DNA of 64,000 nucleotides from Pseudovibrio sp. M1P-2-3 (lineage in GTDB: Bacteria > Pseudomonadota > Alphaproteobacteria > Rhizobiales > Stappiaceae), in NCBI RefSeq assembly GCF_031501865.1, contig NZ_JARRCW010000001.1:3555001-3619000 (forward strand), read 5' to 3'. Under the pieces are notes generated by a model, which was not told the DNA's origin, did not search any database, and was given only the letters and a program-made list of their open reading frames with translations. Of this stretch, positions 36,231-45,669 are shown piece after piece. The first letter of the stretch is position 1. Each line of letters opens with the position of its first letter. The position numbers and the translations under genes were made by a program.

Positions 36231-36920
36231 TTACACTCCCAAATAGGTTTGCGTGACCTGCGGCGTGATCGCGGCAAAATCTCCACTCCACACGCTCAAG
36301 CCCTTTTGCAGAATAACGGCTTGGTCCGCCACACGGGACAGCTCCTTCATAGATTTATCGACCACCAGCAAAGAAAGCCCGCTTTTGGTTTTCAAACGCG
36401 CAATCGCCCCCCAGATCTCAGCACGGACAACAGGGGCTAGCCCCTCGGTTGCCTCATCCAAGATGAGCAGGCGCGGGTTGGTCATCAAGGCGCGGCCAAT
36501 GGCAAGCATCTGCTGTTCTCCTCCTGAAAGAGAGGCCGCATTCTGCCCGCGCCGCTCGGCTAGCCTTGGAAAAAGGTCTGCCACTCGCTCAAAGGTCCAA
36601 TGGCCTTTTCGCGCCGCCGCCATCAGGTTTTCTTCCACGCTCAAACCCGCAAAGCACCGTCGCCCTTCGGGCACCAGTCCAATACCAAGACGGGCAACTT
36701 TGTGGGAGGGAACACCGCGCAGACTTTTGCCCTCAAAACGAATTTGACCAGACCCCACGGGCAGCATGCCGCAAATGGTTTTGATGGAGGTGGATTTTCC
36801 CATGCCGTTGCGCCCCATAAGCGCCAGCAATTTCCCCTCCCCCAATTGAAACGACACATCAAAAAGCGCCTGCGCTTTGCCATAGAAGGCGCTCACAGCT
36901 TCCAGTTCCAGAAGAGCCAT
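36231..36920 (-). CDS. livF: Branched-chain-type ABC transporter ATP-binding protein LivF
   Basis: This 229-residue ATPase has Walker A GRNGMGKST, signature LSGGEQQML and Walker B RLLILDEATEGLAP. It is the LivF-type subunit of a HAAT-family importer and follows livG directly. In this operon it most likely energises uptake of the aromatic substrate rather than leucine. Confidence 0.94.
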   Translation of the reverse strand: MALLELEAVSAFYGKAQALFDVSFQLGEGKLLALMGRNGMGKSTSIKTICGMLPVGSGQIRFEGKSLRGVPSHKVARLGIGLVPEGRRCFAGLSVEENLMAAARKGHWTFERVADLFPRLAERRGQNAASLSGGEQQMLAIGRALMTNPRLLILDEATEGLAPVVRAEIWGAIARLKTKSGLSLLVVDKSMKELSRVADQAVILQKGLSVWSGDFAAITPQVTQTYLGV

Positions 36921-37676
36921 TTACGCATCCTCCCCAAGATAAGCTTTGCGCACTTGCGCGTCCCCCTTGATGTCTGCCGCGCTGCCGCTGGAAATCACTT
37001 GGCCATAAACCAGCACAGAGATGCGATCGGCCAGTTGAAACACCGCTTCCATGTCATGCTCCACCAGAAGAATAGGGGCCTCTTGCCGCAAGCCGGACAG
37101 CAGTTCGGTCAGGTGTTTGGAGCCCTCTGCCCCCACACCTGCCATGGGCTCATCCATCAAGAACAACTTGGGCTTGGCCGTTAGCGCCACGGCCACTTCA
37201 AGCTGTCTGCGCTGGCCGTGGGACACTTCCGATGTCCGCATGCCCGCCACATCTTCCAGTCCCACCCGCTCCAAGGCACTGTGTGCCTGCTCCAGAAGGT
37301 CTTGGTCTTTCAAAACATTTTTAAAAAACCGAAAGGGCTTTTTACTTGCCCCCATAGCGCCCAGCACTACGTTTTCTAAAACGGTAAAGTCCATGGGCAG
37401 GGCGGAGACCTGAAACGTCCGGCCAAAGCCCATGCGTGCCCGCTCCACGGTTCCTTGCCCTGTCACATCCTGCCCCAAGAAATGGATGGAACCGCGATCG
37501 GGCTTCAGCGAACCGGCAAGCTGTTTGATCAAGGTGGATTTGCCCGCCCCATTGGGGCCAATGAGTGCATGTATTTCTCCAGCCCGCACATCCAGAGAAA
37601 TATTGTCACTGGCTTTTAGAGCGCCAAAACTTTTGCAAATGCCTTTGGTTTCCAAAATGACATCAGGCATGGGCAA
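36921..37676 (-). CDS. livG: Branched-chain-type ABC transporter ATP-binding protein LivG
   Basis: This 251-residue ATPase has Walker A GPNGAGKST, signature VSHGQRRQLEVAVAL, and Walker B PKLFLMDEPMAGV. It carries the extra segment between the Walker motifs typical of LivG. It overlaps livM by 14 bases and abuts livF. Confidence 0.94.
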   Translation of the reverse strand: MPMPDVILETKGICKSFGALKASDNISLDVRAGEIHALIGPNGAGKSTLIKQLAGSLKPDRGSIHFLGQDVTGQGTVERARMGFGRTFQVSALPMDFTVLENVVLGAMGASKKPFRFFKNVLKDQDLLEQAHSALERVGLEDVAGMRTSEVSHGQRRQLEVAVALTAKPKLFLMDEPMAGVGAEGSKHLTELLSGLRQEAPILLVEHDMEAVFQLADRISVLVYGQVISSGSAADIKGDAQVRKAYLGEDA

Positions 37677-38649
37677 TCCTCCGCCCGCTCATCATGCCAA
37701 TCAGCCCTCCACGAGCAAACAGCACCACCAGCAACAACAGCAGCCCGAGGAGTATCTGCCAATACTCACTCACAGGCCCTAGAAAATGCTCCAGCATGAT
37801 ATAAAGGGCAGCCCCCGCCAAGGGACCATAAAGACGCGCCACCCCGCCCAAAATTACGAAGACCATAATCTCCCCGCTCATTTGCCAGCTGAACATGGTG
37901 GGGCTCACAAAGCGGTTGAGGTCGGCAAACAAAGCGCCCGCAAGACCGGTGATGGCCCCTGAAATCACGAAGGCGATCAGCTGCACGGTGTAGGGCTGGA
38001 TGCCAACGGTCTCCACCCGCTCCTCGTTTTGCCGCGCAGCTGCAAGCGCAAGGCCGAAGCGAGAACTGGCAAGTTTTGAGGCAAACAGTAGAACCACCAT
38101 GAGCAGGCCATAGCAAATTGCGAAGAACTGAAGAGGGACAAGCGTATTCAGGCCGGGGAAGCTGTTGCGCACGTAAATGGAAAGCCCGTCTTCGCCCCCG
38201 TAAGCAGGCCAGCTGATGGCGAAATAGTAAATCATCTGCCCAAAGGCCAACGTAATCATGATGAAATAAACACCCGAAGTGCGCAAAGACAAGGCACCAA
38301 TAAGCAGCGCCGCCAGCCCGCTCACCAGCACCGCCGCCAGCCAGATGATGGGCATGGATTTGGTTCCTTCCAGCAAAAAGGGCCATTCCATCAACGGTGC
38401 ATAGGCTTGCGCATGGCTTGCCAAAATGCCCATGGCATAACCTCCAAGGCCGAAAAATGCAGCATGACCAAGGCTCACAAGACCGCCCAAACCCAGCGCT
38501 ATGTTCAGTCCCACGCCCGCAAGAGCCAGAATAGCAACCTTGGTGGATAAGGTGATAATATAGGGCTCATCCATGGCAAATGCCCCCAAAGGCACAGCAA
38601 GAAGGGCCAGAGCCAGCGCCCAGTTTAAAACCACTTCGCGGGTCATCAC
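37663..38649 (-). CDS. livM: Branched-chain-type ABC transporter permease LivM
   Basis: This 328-residue LivM-type permease has 8-10 TM helices and the conserved GLNIALGLGGLVSLGHAAFFGLG segment near residue 45, plus the EAA-like loop before the C-terminus (ITGLAGALFADLNRFVSP). It overlaps livH and livG. With LivH it forms the membrane channel. Confidence 0.94.
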   Translation of the reverse strand: MMTREVVLNWALALALLAVPLGAFAMDEPYIITLSTKVAILALAGVGLNIALGLGGLVSLGHAAFFGLGGYAMGILASHAQAYAPLMEWPFLLEGTKSMPIIWLAAVLVSGLAALLIGALSLRTSGVYFIMITLAFGQMIYYFAISWPAYGGEDGLSIYVRNSFPGLNTLVPLQFFAICYGLLMVVLLFASKLASSRFGLALAAARQNEERVETVGIQPYTVQLIAFVISGAITGLAGALFADLNRFVSPTMFSWQMSGEIMVFVILGGVARLYGPLAGAALYIMLEHFLGPVSEYWQILLGLLLLLVVLFARGGLIGMMSGRRIAHA

Positions 38650-39566
38650 GCAGCTCTCCCGAAAAGGCCGGAAGGTTTAACAAGCAAAACCCCTGCCATA
38701 ACAATATAAATCGACATAGACGCCAGCGCCGCGCCAACGGAGGCCGCAGAAGAAGGTTCCATGAAAACACCAAGGCCCATGGGCAAAAACAGGCTGCCCA
38801 ATGTGTCCGTCATGCCCACCACAATGGAGCCGATCAGCGCCCCTTTAATGGAGCCAATGCCGCCAATCACAATCACCACGAATGCCAGAATAAGCACCGG
38901 TTCGCCCATACCAACCTGCACAGACTGAATTGCCCCCACAAGCGCCCCCGCAAGACCCGCCAGCGCGGCTCCAAGGGCAAACACAATTGTGTAGAGCTTG
39001 GAAATATCCACGCCCAAGGCCGCGATCATTTCCCTGTCCGCCTCGCCTGCCCTGATCTGGATACCGAGCCGCGTTTTAGAAACCAGCAGGAACAAAAGGC
39101 CCGCAATCACAAACCCCACCCCGATAATGGCAAGCCTGTAAAGTGGGTACTCAATGCCAAAGGGCAGCATCACCGCGCCGGAAAGATAAGAGGGCACATC
39201 CAGAAACAAAGGAAACGAGCCGAACAGCCAGCGGGTGCCTTCCGAGAATATGAGAATAAGCGCAAAGGTTGCCAACACTTGGTCCAGATGATCCCGCTCA
39301 TAAAGGCGGCGCACCACAAGAATTTCAATGAGCGCACCACTTGCCGCTGCAGCCGCTAAGCTTGCGGCCAGGGCCAGCACAAACGACCCCGTTGCCGCAG
39401 CAACTGCCGCTGCTGCAAACGCGCCAATCATATAAAGTGAGCCATGGGCAAGATTAATAAGGCCCATCACCCCAAACACCAAGGTCAGGCCAGCCGCCAT
39501 CAAAAACAGCATGATCCCGAATTGCAGACCATTTAAGAGCTGCTCCAACAAAAGAACGATGGACAT
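38646..39566 (-). CDS. livH: Branched-chain-type ABC transporter permease LivH
   Basis: This 306-residue LivH-type permease opens MSIVLLLEQLLNGLQFGIML and has the family motif GVMGLINLAHGSLYMIGAF. I chose the ATG at 39566 after GAAGG; an in-frame start at 39602 lies inside a hairpin that follows livK and is less likely. It overlaps livM by four bases. Confidence 0.93.
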   Translation of the reverse strand: MSIVLLLEQLLNGLQFGIMLFLMAAGLTLVFGVMGLINLAHGSLYMIGAFAAAAVAAATGSFVLALAASLAAAAASGALIEILVVRRLYERDHLDQVLATFALILIFSEGTRWLFGSFPLFLDVPSYLSGAVMLPFGIEYPLYRLAIIGVGFVIAGLLFLLVSKTRLGIQIRAGEADREMIAALGVDISKLYTIVFALGAALAGLAGALVGAIQSVQVGMGEPVLILAFVVIVIGGIGSIKGALIGSIVVGMTDTLGSLFLPMGLGVFMEPSSAASVGAALASMSIYIVMAGVLLVKPSGLFGRAA

Positions 39567-39584
39567 GAAAAAAGCCTTCAAAAG

Positions 39585-39611
39585 GGTCAGGCAGATTGCC
39601 ACTGCCTGACC
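39585..39611 (-). other. Intercistronic hairpin after livK
   Basis: A perfect 10 bp stem (39585-39594 with 39602-39611) has a 7-base loop and lies 9 bp downstream of the livK stop. A short pyrimidine/T stretch follows on the minus strand. It probably protects the livK mRNA or partially terminates, so more binding protein than permease is made. Confidence 0.65.
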
Positions 39612-39619
39612 TATTCCAT

Positions 39620-40768
39620 TTAATTATTGCAGGATGCCGCATAGGCATTCCCATGGTTTTCAAGGCCGGTGGCGACGATTTTATTGGTGTAAACATCGCC
39701 CTCTTTCACCACCTCGCGGACATAAATGGTCTGCACTGGGTGGTTGTTGGAGCTAAAGGAAAAGTCCCCGCGCACAGAGGCAAAGTCAGCCTTTTTCAAA
39801 GCGGCCCGAAATGCGTCCTTGTCTTGAATACCGGCGGTTTTCATAGCGCTGAGCAGCAAGTTGGCTGTGTCGTAGCCTTGGCTGGCATAAAGGGATGGCA
39901 AACGGCCATACTCTTTTTGAAAGTTCGCCACAAATGCTGTGTTGGCAGGGTTGTCCAAGTCCTTGTTCCACTGGGATGTGTTTTTCACACCAAGGGCAGC
40001 ATCCCCCACGGCCTGTAAAATGCCTTGGTCAAAGCTGAAGGCCGGTCCAACCACCGGAATATCCACGCCCGAACCTGCATACTGCTTGAGGAACGAAATG
40101 CCCATGCCGCCGGGCAGGAAGAAATAAACACTGTCCGCGCCAGACGCCCTGATCTGGGCAATCTCGGCTGCATAGTCTGTTTGCCCCAGCTTGGTGTAAA
40201 TTTCACCGGCTTTTTCCCCTTTGTAAAAGCGCTTGTAGCCCGTTAAAGCGTCTTTGCCCGCTGGATAATTTGGGGCCAGCATGAAGGAGTTTTTAAAGCC
40301 TGCATCACTGGCATAAGCACCGGCTGCTTCATGCAGGTTGTCGTTCTGCCATGCGACGTTGAAATAATTAGGATGGCAGCCCTTTCCCGCCAGCAGTGAA
40401 GGCCCTGCATTGGGAGAAAGGTAAAACTTGCCCTGCGCCGTTGCCGCTGGCACAACCGCCATGGCAAGGTTCGACCAGATAATGCCCGTCAACACATCCA
40501 CTTTTTCCGATTGGATCAGTTTGTCGGCCAACTGCACAGCAACTTCAGGCTTGCGCTGATCATCCTCAATGATCACTTCAAGGTATTTGTTGCCCGCCTC
40601 TTTCACAGCCAGCATAAACCCGTCACGCACATCAATGCCAAGACCAGCGCCGCCGCCCGAAAGCGTGGTGATCATGCCCACTTTCACCGCTTCATCCAGC
40701 TGCGCCTGTGCTGGCACTGCTGCCAACATAAGGGCGGACAGGGCAATGCCCAGTGTCTTCTTCTTCAT
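39620..40768 (-). CDS. livK: Periplasmic substrate-binding protein of the aromatic/branched-chain ABC importer
   Basis: The 382-residue protein has a signal peptide (KTLGIALSALMLAAVPAQA) and the type-I periplasmic-binding fold of Peripla_BP_6 (KVGMITTLSGGGAGLGIDVRDG near the N-terminus). The ATG at 40768 follows GGAGGGG. Homologues near aryl-CoA ligases often bind benzoate-type acids, so a 2-aminobenzoate ligand is likely here, though not proven. It is followed by livHMGF and preceded by the CoA ligase. Confidence 0.92.
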   Translation of the reverse strand: MKKKTLGIALSALMLAAVPAQAQLDEAVKVGMITTLSGGGAGLGIDVRDGFMLAVKEAGNKYLEVIIEDDQRKPEVAVQLADKLIQSEKVDVLTGIIWSNLAMAVVPAATAQGKFYLSPNAGPSLLAGKGCHPNYFNVAWQNDNLHEAAGAYASDAGFKNSFMLAPNYPAGKDALTGYKRFYKGEKAGEIYTKLGQTDYAAEIAQIRASGADSVYFFLPGGMGISFLKQYAGSGVDIPVVGPAFSFDQGILQAVGDAALGVKNTSQWNKDLDNPANTAFVANFQKEYGRLPSLYASQGYDTANLLLSAMKTAGIQDKDAFRAALKKADFASVRGDFSFSSNNHPVQTIYVREVVKEGDVYTNKIVATGLENHGNAYAASCNN

Positions 40769-40874
40769 CCTAATCCCCTCCACTTATTAGTTTTTTAAAA
40801 CTGGCTCATACTACCAATAGTTTCAAACGATAATTTCTCAAATAGTGATTGAGCTTCTCGCCAGCCTACGTCTT

Positions 40875-42488
40875 TCATTGTCGCAGTCTGAACCGCTGAA
40901 TTTTTCCGGTCTGGGTCTTGGGAAGCTCGGCGCGAAATTTCACAGAACGGGGATATTTGAACGGAGCAATGGTGGATTTGACAAAGTCCTGCAGGGTCTT
41001 GGCAGTGAGCTCGCTGGCATCCACTCCATCCCGCAGCACAATATGGGCCTCCACAATGGAGCCGCGCTCCTCATCGGGCACCCCAATCACCGCCGTTTCG
41101 CTCACATGGGGGTGGGCAAGCAGCGCCGCCTCCACTTCTGGCCCAGCGATATTATAGCCTGAGGAGATGATCATATCATCATTGCGGGCGGCAAAATGCA
41201 GGTAGCCCTGCGCATCCATGGAAAAGGCATCACCCGTAATATTCCAGCCATCCAGCGTGTAGTTCTTCTGCCGCTCATCTGCCAGATATCGGCATCCTGT
41301 TGGCCCGCGCACGGCAAGGCGGCCCACGTCTCCGCGTGGCAATTCCTCTCCGTTCTCGCCAACCACTTTCACCTCATAGCCTGTCACAGGTCTACCTGTG
41401 CAGGCAGGAGCATGATCCTGTTGCCGGTTGGAAATGAAAATATGCAACAGCTCGGTCGCCCCAATCCCGTCCAACATAGGCCGACCGGTTTTTTCCAGCC
41501 ACTCCGCATAGATCGGCGCAGGCAAAGTCTCGCCCGCAGAAACAGCAAGACGCAATGAGGAAAGGTCTGCCCCCTCTTTCATGGCGGAAAGCATGGCCCG
41601 ATAGGCCGTGGGCGCGGTGAAGCAAATGGTGGCGCGGTATTTTTCAATAATCTCGATCATATTGGGAGGCGATGCGTTTTCCAGCAGTGTGGCTGCGGCC
41701 CCAAAACGCAAGGGAAAGACGGCCAGTCCGCCAAGACCAAAAGTAAATGCCAGCGGCGGCGAGCCCACAAACACATCCTCCGGCGTCACCCCCAACACCT
41801 CGCGGGCATAGCCATCGGCAATAATCATCAGGTCGCGATGAAAATGCATGGTCGCCTTGGGGGCTCCGGTGGTGCCTGAGGTGAACCCCAGCAAGGCCAC
41901 ATCATCGCGCCCCGTCTTCACGGCCTCAAAGCGCACGGGCTTTTCAAGGGCCAGTCTGTCCAGCTCAGCCTCGTGGTTGGATGTGCCATCAAAGCCCACC
42001 ACAGTTTTAAGCTGAGGGCATTGGGCCGCACACTGTTCCAGCTCATACAGCAGACGGCTATCACAAAGCGCATGGGAGATTTCGGCCTTGTCGACAATCT
42101 TCTTCAGCTCTCCGGCCCGCAGCATCGGCATCGTGTTCACCACCACCGCGCCCACCTTGGTTGCCGCCAGCCAGCATGCCACCATGGCCGGATTGTTGGC
42201 GGAGCGGATCAGCACACGGTTGCCCGGCACAACCCCCAAGTCCTCTTGCAACACATGGGCAAGGCGGTTGGTCCAGTCTGTCAGTTCTTTGTAGGTTCGC
42301 CGTCGTCCATTGCCTATGAGGGCCATGTGGTCTCCAAACCCTTTACCCACCATGGCATCAGTCAGCTCCACTGCAGCATTGAGATAGTCTGGATATTGGA
42401 ATTCATCGAGAAGGAAGTCAGGCCATTCAGCCATCGGGGGCAAGTTATTGCGGGAAAATTCATCTTTGTGCGCGCTTGGTCCCAGCAT
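40875..42488 (-). CDS. Aryl-CoA ligase (2-aminobenzoate/benzoate-CoA ligase type)
   Basis: This 537-residue acyl-adenylate-forming enzyme carries the A3 phosphate-binding loop GFTSGTTGAPKATMHF, A5 GIGATELLHIF, and A8 DMIISSGYNIAGPEVE; the C-terminal catalytic lysine lies in PKTQTGKIQR. Similarity to benzoate- and 2-aminobenzoate-CoA ligases is suggested by SPPLAFTFGLGG. It activates the aromatic acid to its CoA thioester, the entry step. The ATG at 42488 follows GGAGGG and lies one base after the acyl-CoA dehydrogenase stop; longer starts overlap that gene. Confidence 0.9.
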   Translation of the reverse strand: MLGPSAHKDEFSRNNLPPMAEWPDFLLDEFQYPDYLNAAVELTDAMVGKGFGDHMALIGNGRRRTYKELTDWTNRLAHVLQEDLGVVPGNRVLIRSANNPAMVACWLAATKVGAVVVNTMPMLRAGELKKIVDKAEISHALCDSRLLYELEQCAAQCPQLKTVVGFDGTSNHEAELDRLALEKPVRFEAVKTGRDDVALLGFTSGTTGAPKATMHFHRDLMIIADGYAREVLGVTPEDVFVGSPPLAFTFGLGGLAVFPLRFGAAATLLENASPPNMIEIIEKYRATICFTAPTAYRAMLSAMKEGADLSSLRLAVSAGETLPAPIYAEWLEKTGRPMLDGIGATELLHIFISNRQQDHAPACTGRPVTGYEVKVVGENGEELPRGDVGRLAVRGPTGCRYLADERQKNYTLDGWNITGDAFSMDAQGYLHFAARNDDMIISSGYNIAGPEVEAALLAHPHVSETAVIGVPDEERGSIVEAHIVLRDGVDASELTAKTLQDFVKSTIAPFKYPRSVKFRAELPKTQTGKIQRFRLRQ

Positions 42489-42489
42489 G

Positions 42490-43653
42490 TCACCCTCCCT
42501 GAAAGGCCGCCATGGTCTGGCGTGCAATGATCACTTTCTGAACGTCCGAGGCACCCTCATAAATGCGAAGCGCCCGTATTTCCCTGTAAAGCCGCTCCAC
42601 TGTGGTGCCGCAGGCAACCCCTTCACCGCCGTGCAGCTGCACCGCTTTATCAATGATTTGCTGTGCCTGATCGGTTGCAAATAGTTTGGCCATGGCCGCT
42701 TCACGGGTCACCCGCAGCGCGCCGCTGTCCTTGGCCCAGGCGGCACGGTAAATGAGCAAGGCGGCTGCATCCACATCCAACGCCATTTCGGCAATGTGCC
42801 CCTGCACCATCTGCATGCTGAATAAAGGCGCGCCTTGAATCTCGCGGTTAAAGCAGCGGAACAAGGCTTCATCCAGCGCCCGTCTGGCAAAACCCAGCGC
42901 CGCCGCGCCAACCGTGGGGCGAAACACATCCAACACCGACATAGCCACTTTAAAGCCGTGCCCCTCCTCCCCCAAGAGGGTAGAACGCGGCACCCGGCAG
43001 CGGTTAAAGCGCAGCCGCGCCAGCGGGTGCGGAGAAATAGTGTTCAGCCGCTCCACCACCTCAAGTCCAGCAGTATCGGCAGGTACCACAAAGGCGGACA
43101 TGCCTTTTGAGCCGGTGCCCTCCCCCGTTCGGGCAAACACCGTGTAAACATGGGCAATACCGCCATTGGAGATCCATGTTTTTTCACCCTCTAAAATAAA
43201 GTGGTCTCCGTCTCGGCGCGCTGTCATGGTGTTGCTGGCCACGTCCGAACCGGATTCAGGCTCGGTGAGAGCAAAGGCGGCAATGGCCTGCCCGGAGCGG
43301 GTCAGCGGCAGCCACTCCTGCTTTTGACGGGAGGTTCCAAACAGGGAAATAGCCCCCGTGCCCAGCCCCTGCATGGCAAAAGAAAAATCAGCCAGTCCAT
43401 CATGGCGAGCTAGAGTTTCGCGGATAAGGCAGAGTGATCTGGCGTCCAGCCGGTCCTGCGGGTCATTGGGGTCAACAGCGGAATAGGTGAGCCAGCCTTC
43501 TTCCCCAAGTTTGCGCACCAGTTTGCGGCAGGCCGTGTCCGTGTCTTCATGGTCCAGCTTGGTAAGGTGTTGTTTTGCCCACTCCTCCAGCTCCTGCGCC
43601 AACTGTTTGTGATGGGGCTCCAGAAACGGCCAGTCCAGAAAACTCTTGTCCAC
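42490..43653 (-). CDS. Acyl-CoA dehydrogenase
   Basis: The 387-residue flavoprotein has the family's AFALTEPESGSDVASNTMTA and EGEKTWISNGGIA segments. The C-terminal block QLHGGEGVACGTTVERLYREIRALRIYEGASDVQK contains the FAD/quaternary contact motif. It oxidises a cyclic or open-chain acyl-CoA intermediate after ring reduction. It lies 2 bp after the enoyl-CoA hydratase gene. Confidence 0.94.
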   Translation of the reverse strand: MDKSFLDWPFLEPHHKQLAQELEEWAKQHLTKLDHEDTDTACRKLVRKLGEEGWLTYSAVDPNDPQDRLDARSLCLIRETLARHDGLADFSFAMQGLGTGAISLFGTSRQKQEWLPLTRSGQAIAAFALTEPESGSDVASNTMTARRDGDHFILEGEKTWISNGGIAHVYTVFARTGEGTGSKGMSAFVVPADTAGLEVVERLNTISPHPLARLRFNRCRVPRSTLLGEEGHGFKVAMSVLDVFRPTVGAAALGFARRALDEALFRCFNREIQGAPLFSMQMVQGHIAEMALDVDAAALLIYRAAWAKDSGALRVTREAAMAKLFATDQAQQIIDKAVQLHGGEGVACGTTVERLYREIRALRIYEGASDVQKVIIARQTMAAFQGG

Positions 43654-43655
43654 GC

Positions 43656-44465
43656 TTAGTCTCCTTTGAAAACAGGTATTTCCTTTGCTACAAATGCTTT
43701 GAAAGCACGCTCAAAATCTGCACTTTGCATACAAATCGCCTGCGCCTGTGCTTCCGCCTCAATGGCTTGCTCTAGGGACATGGACCACTCCTGCCCCAAC
43801 ATGGTCTTGGTCATCATGTGTCCAAAGCCGGGGCCTGCCGCGATTTTCTCCGCAAGGCGCAGGGCTTCCCCGCTAAGTTCCTCAGCGCTCACCAGCCGGT
43901 TATAAAAGCCCCAGCTCAATCCTTCTTCCGCGCTCATGGTCCGGCCTGTATAGAGCAGCTCCGCCGCCCGCCCCTGCCCGATAAGGCGTGGCAGCATGGC
44001 GCACGCGCCCATATCACAGCCCGCCAGCCCCACACGGGTAAACAGGAAGGCAGTTTTGGCCCTCTCACTTGCCAATCGCATGTCACTGGCCATGGCAAGA
44101 ATAGCGCCAGCCCCCACACAAACCCCGTCGACAGCCGCAATCAGCGGTTTGCCGCAGGAGATGATGGCTTTCACAAGATCGCCGGTCATGCGGGTGAAGG
44201 CCAGCAGTTCCTTCATGTCCATTTTAGTCAGGGGAGCGATAATATCGTACACATCGCCGCCAGAACAAAAGTTACCTCCATGAGAGGCAAACACCACGAC
44301 TTTGATGCCACTGGAATATTTCAGGGCCTGAAACCAGTCCCGCAGCTCCGCATAGCTTTCAAAGGTCAGCGGGTTCTTACGCTCGGCTCCCTTTAGGTGC
44401 AGCGTTGCGATACCGTTTTCCACTGAACTGTAAAAATGGGTTGTCTCATGGAAAGTTGCACTCAT
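43656..44465 (-). CDS. Enoyl-CoA hydratase/isomerase family protein
   Basis: The 269-residue crotonase-fold protein shows the oxyanion-hole segments [17 protein letters not shown] and [21 protein letters not shown]. It probably hydrates or opens an alicyclic enoyl-CoA made by the pathway. The start overlaps the marR stop (ATGA). Confidence 0.93.
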   Translation of the reverse strand: MSATFHETTHFYSSVENGIATLHLKGAERKNPLTFESYAELRDWFQALKYSSGIKVVVFASHGGNFCSGGDVYDIIAPLTKMDMKELLAFTRMTGDLVKAIISCGKPLIAAVDGVCVGAGAILAMASDMRLASERAKTAFLFTRVGLAGCDMGACAMLPRLIGQGRAAELLYTGRTMSAEEGLSWGFYNRLVSAEELSGEALRLAEKIAAGPGFGHMMTKTMLGQEWSMSLEQAIEAEAQAQAICMQSADFERAFKAFVAKEIPVFKGD

Positions 44466-44914
44466 GCCCGCTCTCCCAAGGGCATACGCAAGATACTGTC
44501 AAAGTGCTCGGTGAGCGTTTGCGCCTCTTCCGCAGAAAATCCCCCAAGCAGCTGGTTGATCATGCGCTCATGGGCCTTTGCTTGAATGTCAAACTGCTTG
44601 CGGCCACTGGCGGTGAGGCAGATTTTAGCGGCACGCCGGTCACCGGGCACCGGCACTCTTGTGGCCAGATCATCATTCACAAGCCGGTCCACAATGCCCG
44701 TTACGTTGCCGTTGGATACTTTGAGCGTGGAAGAAAGGTCGCTCATGCGTAGCCCCTCCGGCGTACGGCTCAAGGCCGCCAGCACATCAAAGCGGGGCAG
44801 TGTGCTGTTGAATTCACGCCGCATTTTTTCCCGCAGCTGGGCTTCCACAATCCGGCTCAGTTTCAATAGGCGCAGCCACAGGCGCAGGCGGGATTTAGAG
44901 GTGCTATAGGTCAT
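44462..44914 (-). CDS. MarR-family regulator of the aromatic-CoA operon
   Basis: The 150-residue winged-helix protein has the MarR pattern ([39 protein letters not shown], then the [15 protein letters not shown] wing). MarR proteins in aryl-CoA operons usually repress until an aroyl-CoA ligand binds. The ATG at 44914 overlaps the SDR stop (ATGA), so the regulator is part of the operon and should autoregulate it. Confidence 0.92.
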   Translation of the reverse strand: MTYSTSKSRLRLWLRLLKLSRIVEAQLREKMRREFNSTLPRFDVLAALSRTPEGLRMSDLSSTLKVSNGNVTGIVDRLVNDDLATRVPVPGDRRAAKICLTASGRKQFDIQAKAHERMINQLLGGFSAEEAQTLTEHFDSILRMPLGERA

Positions 44915-45669
44915 ATCTCGCCTCCCGTCATTGCAAGCGTATGGCCGTTGATGGACCGCGCGCCTTTGGAGCACAGCCAAAGGGCCGTTTCTGCCACTTC
45001 GTCACACTCGATCAGCCGCCCCTGCGGATTGCCCTCATTCATTTTTCGGGCAACTTCCTCGCTGGTTAAACCAGTATTACGGGAGACAATCTCAACAGCC
45101 CCCTCCAGCATGGGGCTATCAATATAGCCGGGGCAAATGGCGTTCACCGTGACACCCGTTTTCGCCAACTCAACAGCCAGCGAGCGTGTAAGCCCAACCA
45201 CCCCGTGTTTGGCGGAGACATAACCCGCCGCATAGGGAAACCCTTTTAGCCCTGCAATAGAGGCCACCGCAATCAAACGGCCCCATCCACTTGCCTGCAT
45301 ATCGGGCAAAGCCGCCTGCCACACATTGAAAACCCCTTTCAGGTTCACATCCAACATGCGAGAGAATTCGCCAATTTTCATTTTGGCAAAGGGTTTGGTC
45401 CTCACACTGCCCGCATTGGCAACGCAAACGGAAATCGGGCCGTTTACTGCGCGCGCTCCTTCAATGGCTGCGGCCACAGAAACGGGGTCCGTCACGTCAC
45501 AGATTTGGTAGGAAATACCATGGTTTTCGGCTTGCTGTTTCAGCGGGTCCTCCCTCCGGCCCACCACAGTTACCAAGGCCCCTGAACCTGCGAAGAGTCG
45601 GGCGGTTTGCGCGCCTACACCGCTTCCCCCGCCGGTGATAAACACGTGTTTTTTCTCAAGCTCTTTCAC
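44911..45669 (-). CDS. SDR-family oxidoreductase (3-hydroxyacyl-CoA dehydrogenase type)
   Basis: The 252-residue short-chain dehydrogenase has the cofactor motif [11 protein letters not shown] and the catalytic Tyr/Lys in YVSAKHG. I chose the GTG at 45669 because it overlaps the upstream stop (GTGA) and GGAG precedes it; the longer ATG-started frame begins within the upstream gene. Its likely role is oxidation of a hydroxyacyl-CoA intermediate, as in beta-oxidation. Confidence 0.9.
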   Translation of the reverse strand: MKELEKKHVFITGGGSGVGAQTARLFAGSGALVTVVGRREDPLKQQAENHGISYQICDVTDPVSVAAAIEGARAVNGPISVCVANAGSVRTKPFAKMKIGEFSRMLDVNLKGVFNVWQAALPDMQASGWGRLIAVASIAGLKGFPYAAGYVSAKHGVVGLTRSLAVELAKTGVTVNAICPGYIDSPMLEGAVEIVSRNTGLTSEEVARKMNEGNPQGRLIECDEVAETALWLCSKGARSINGHTLAMTGGEI

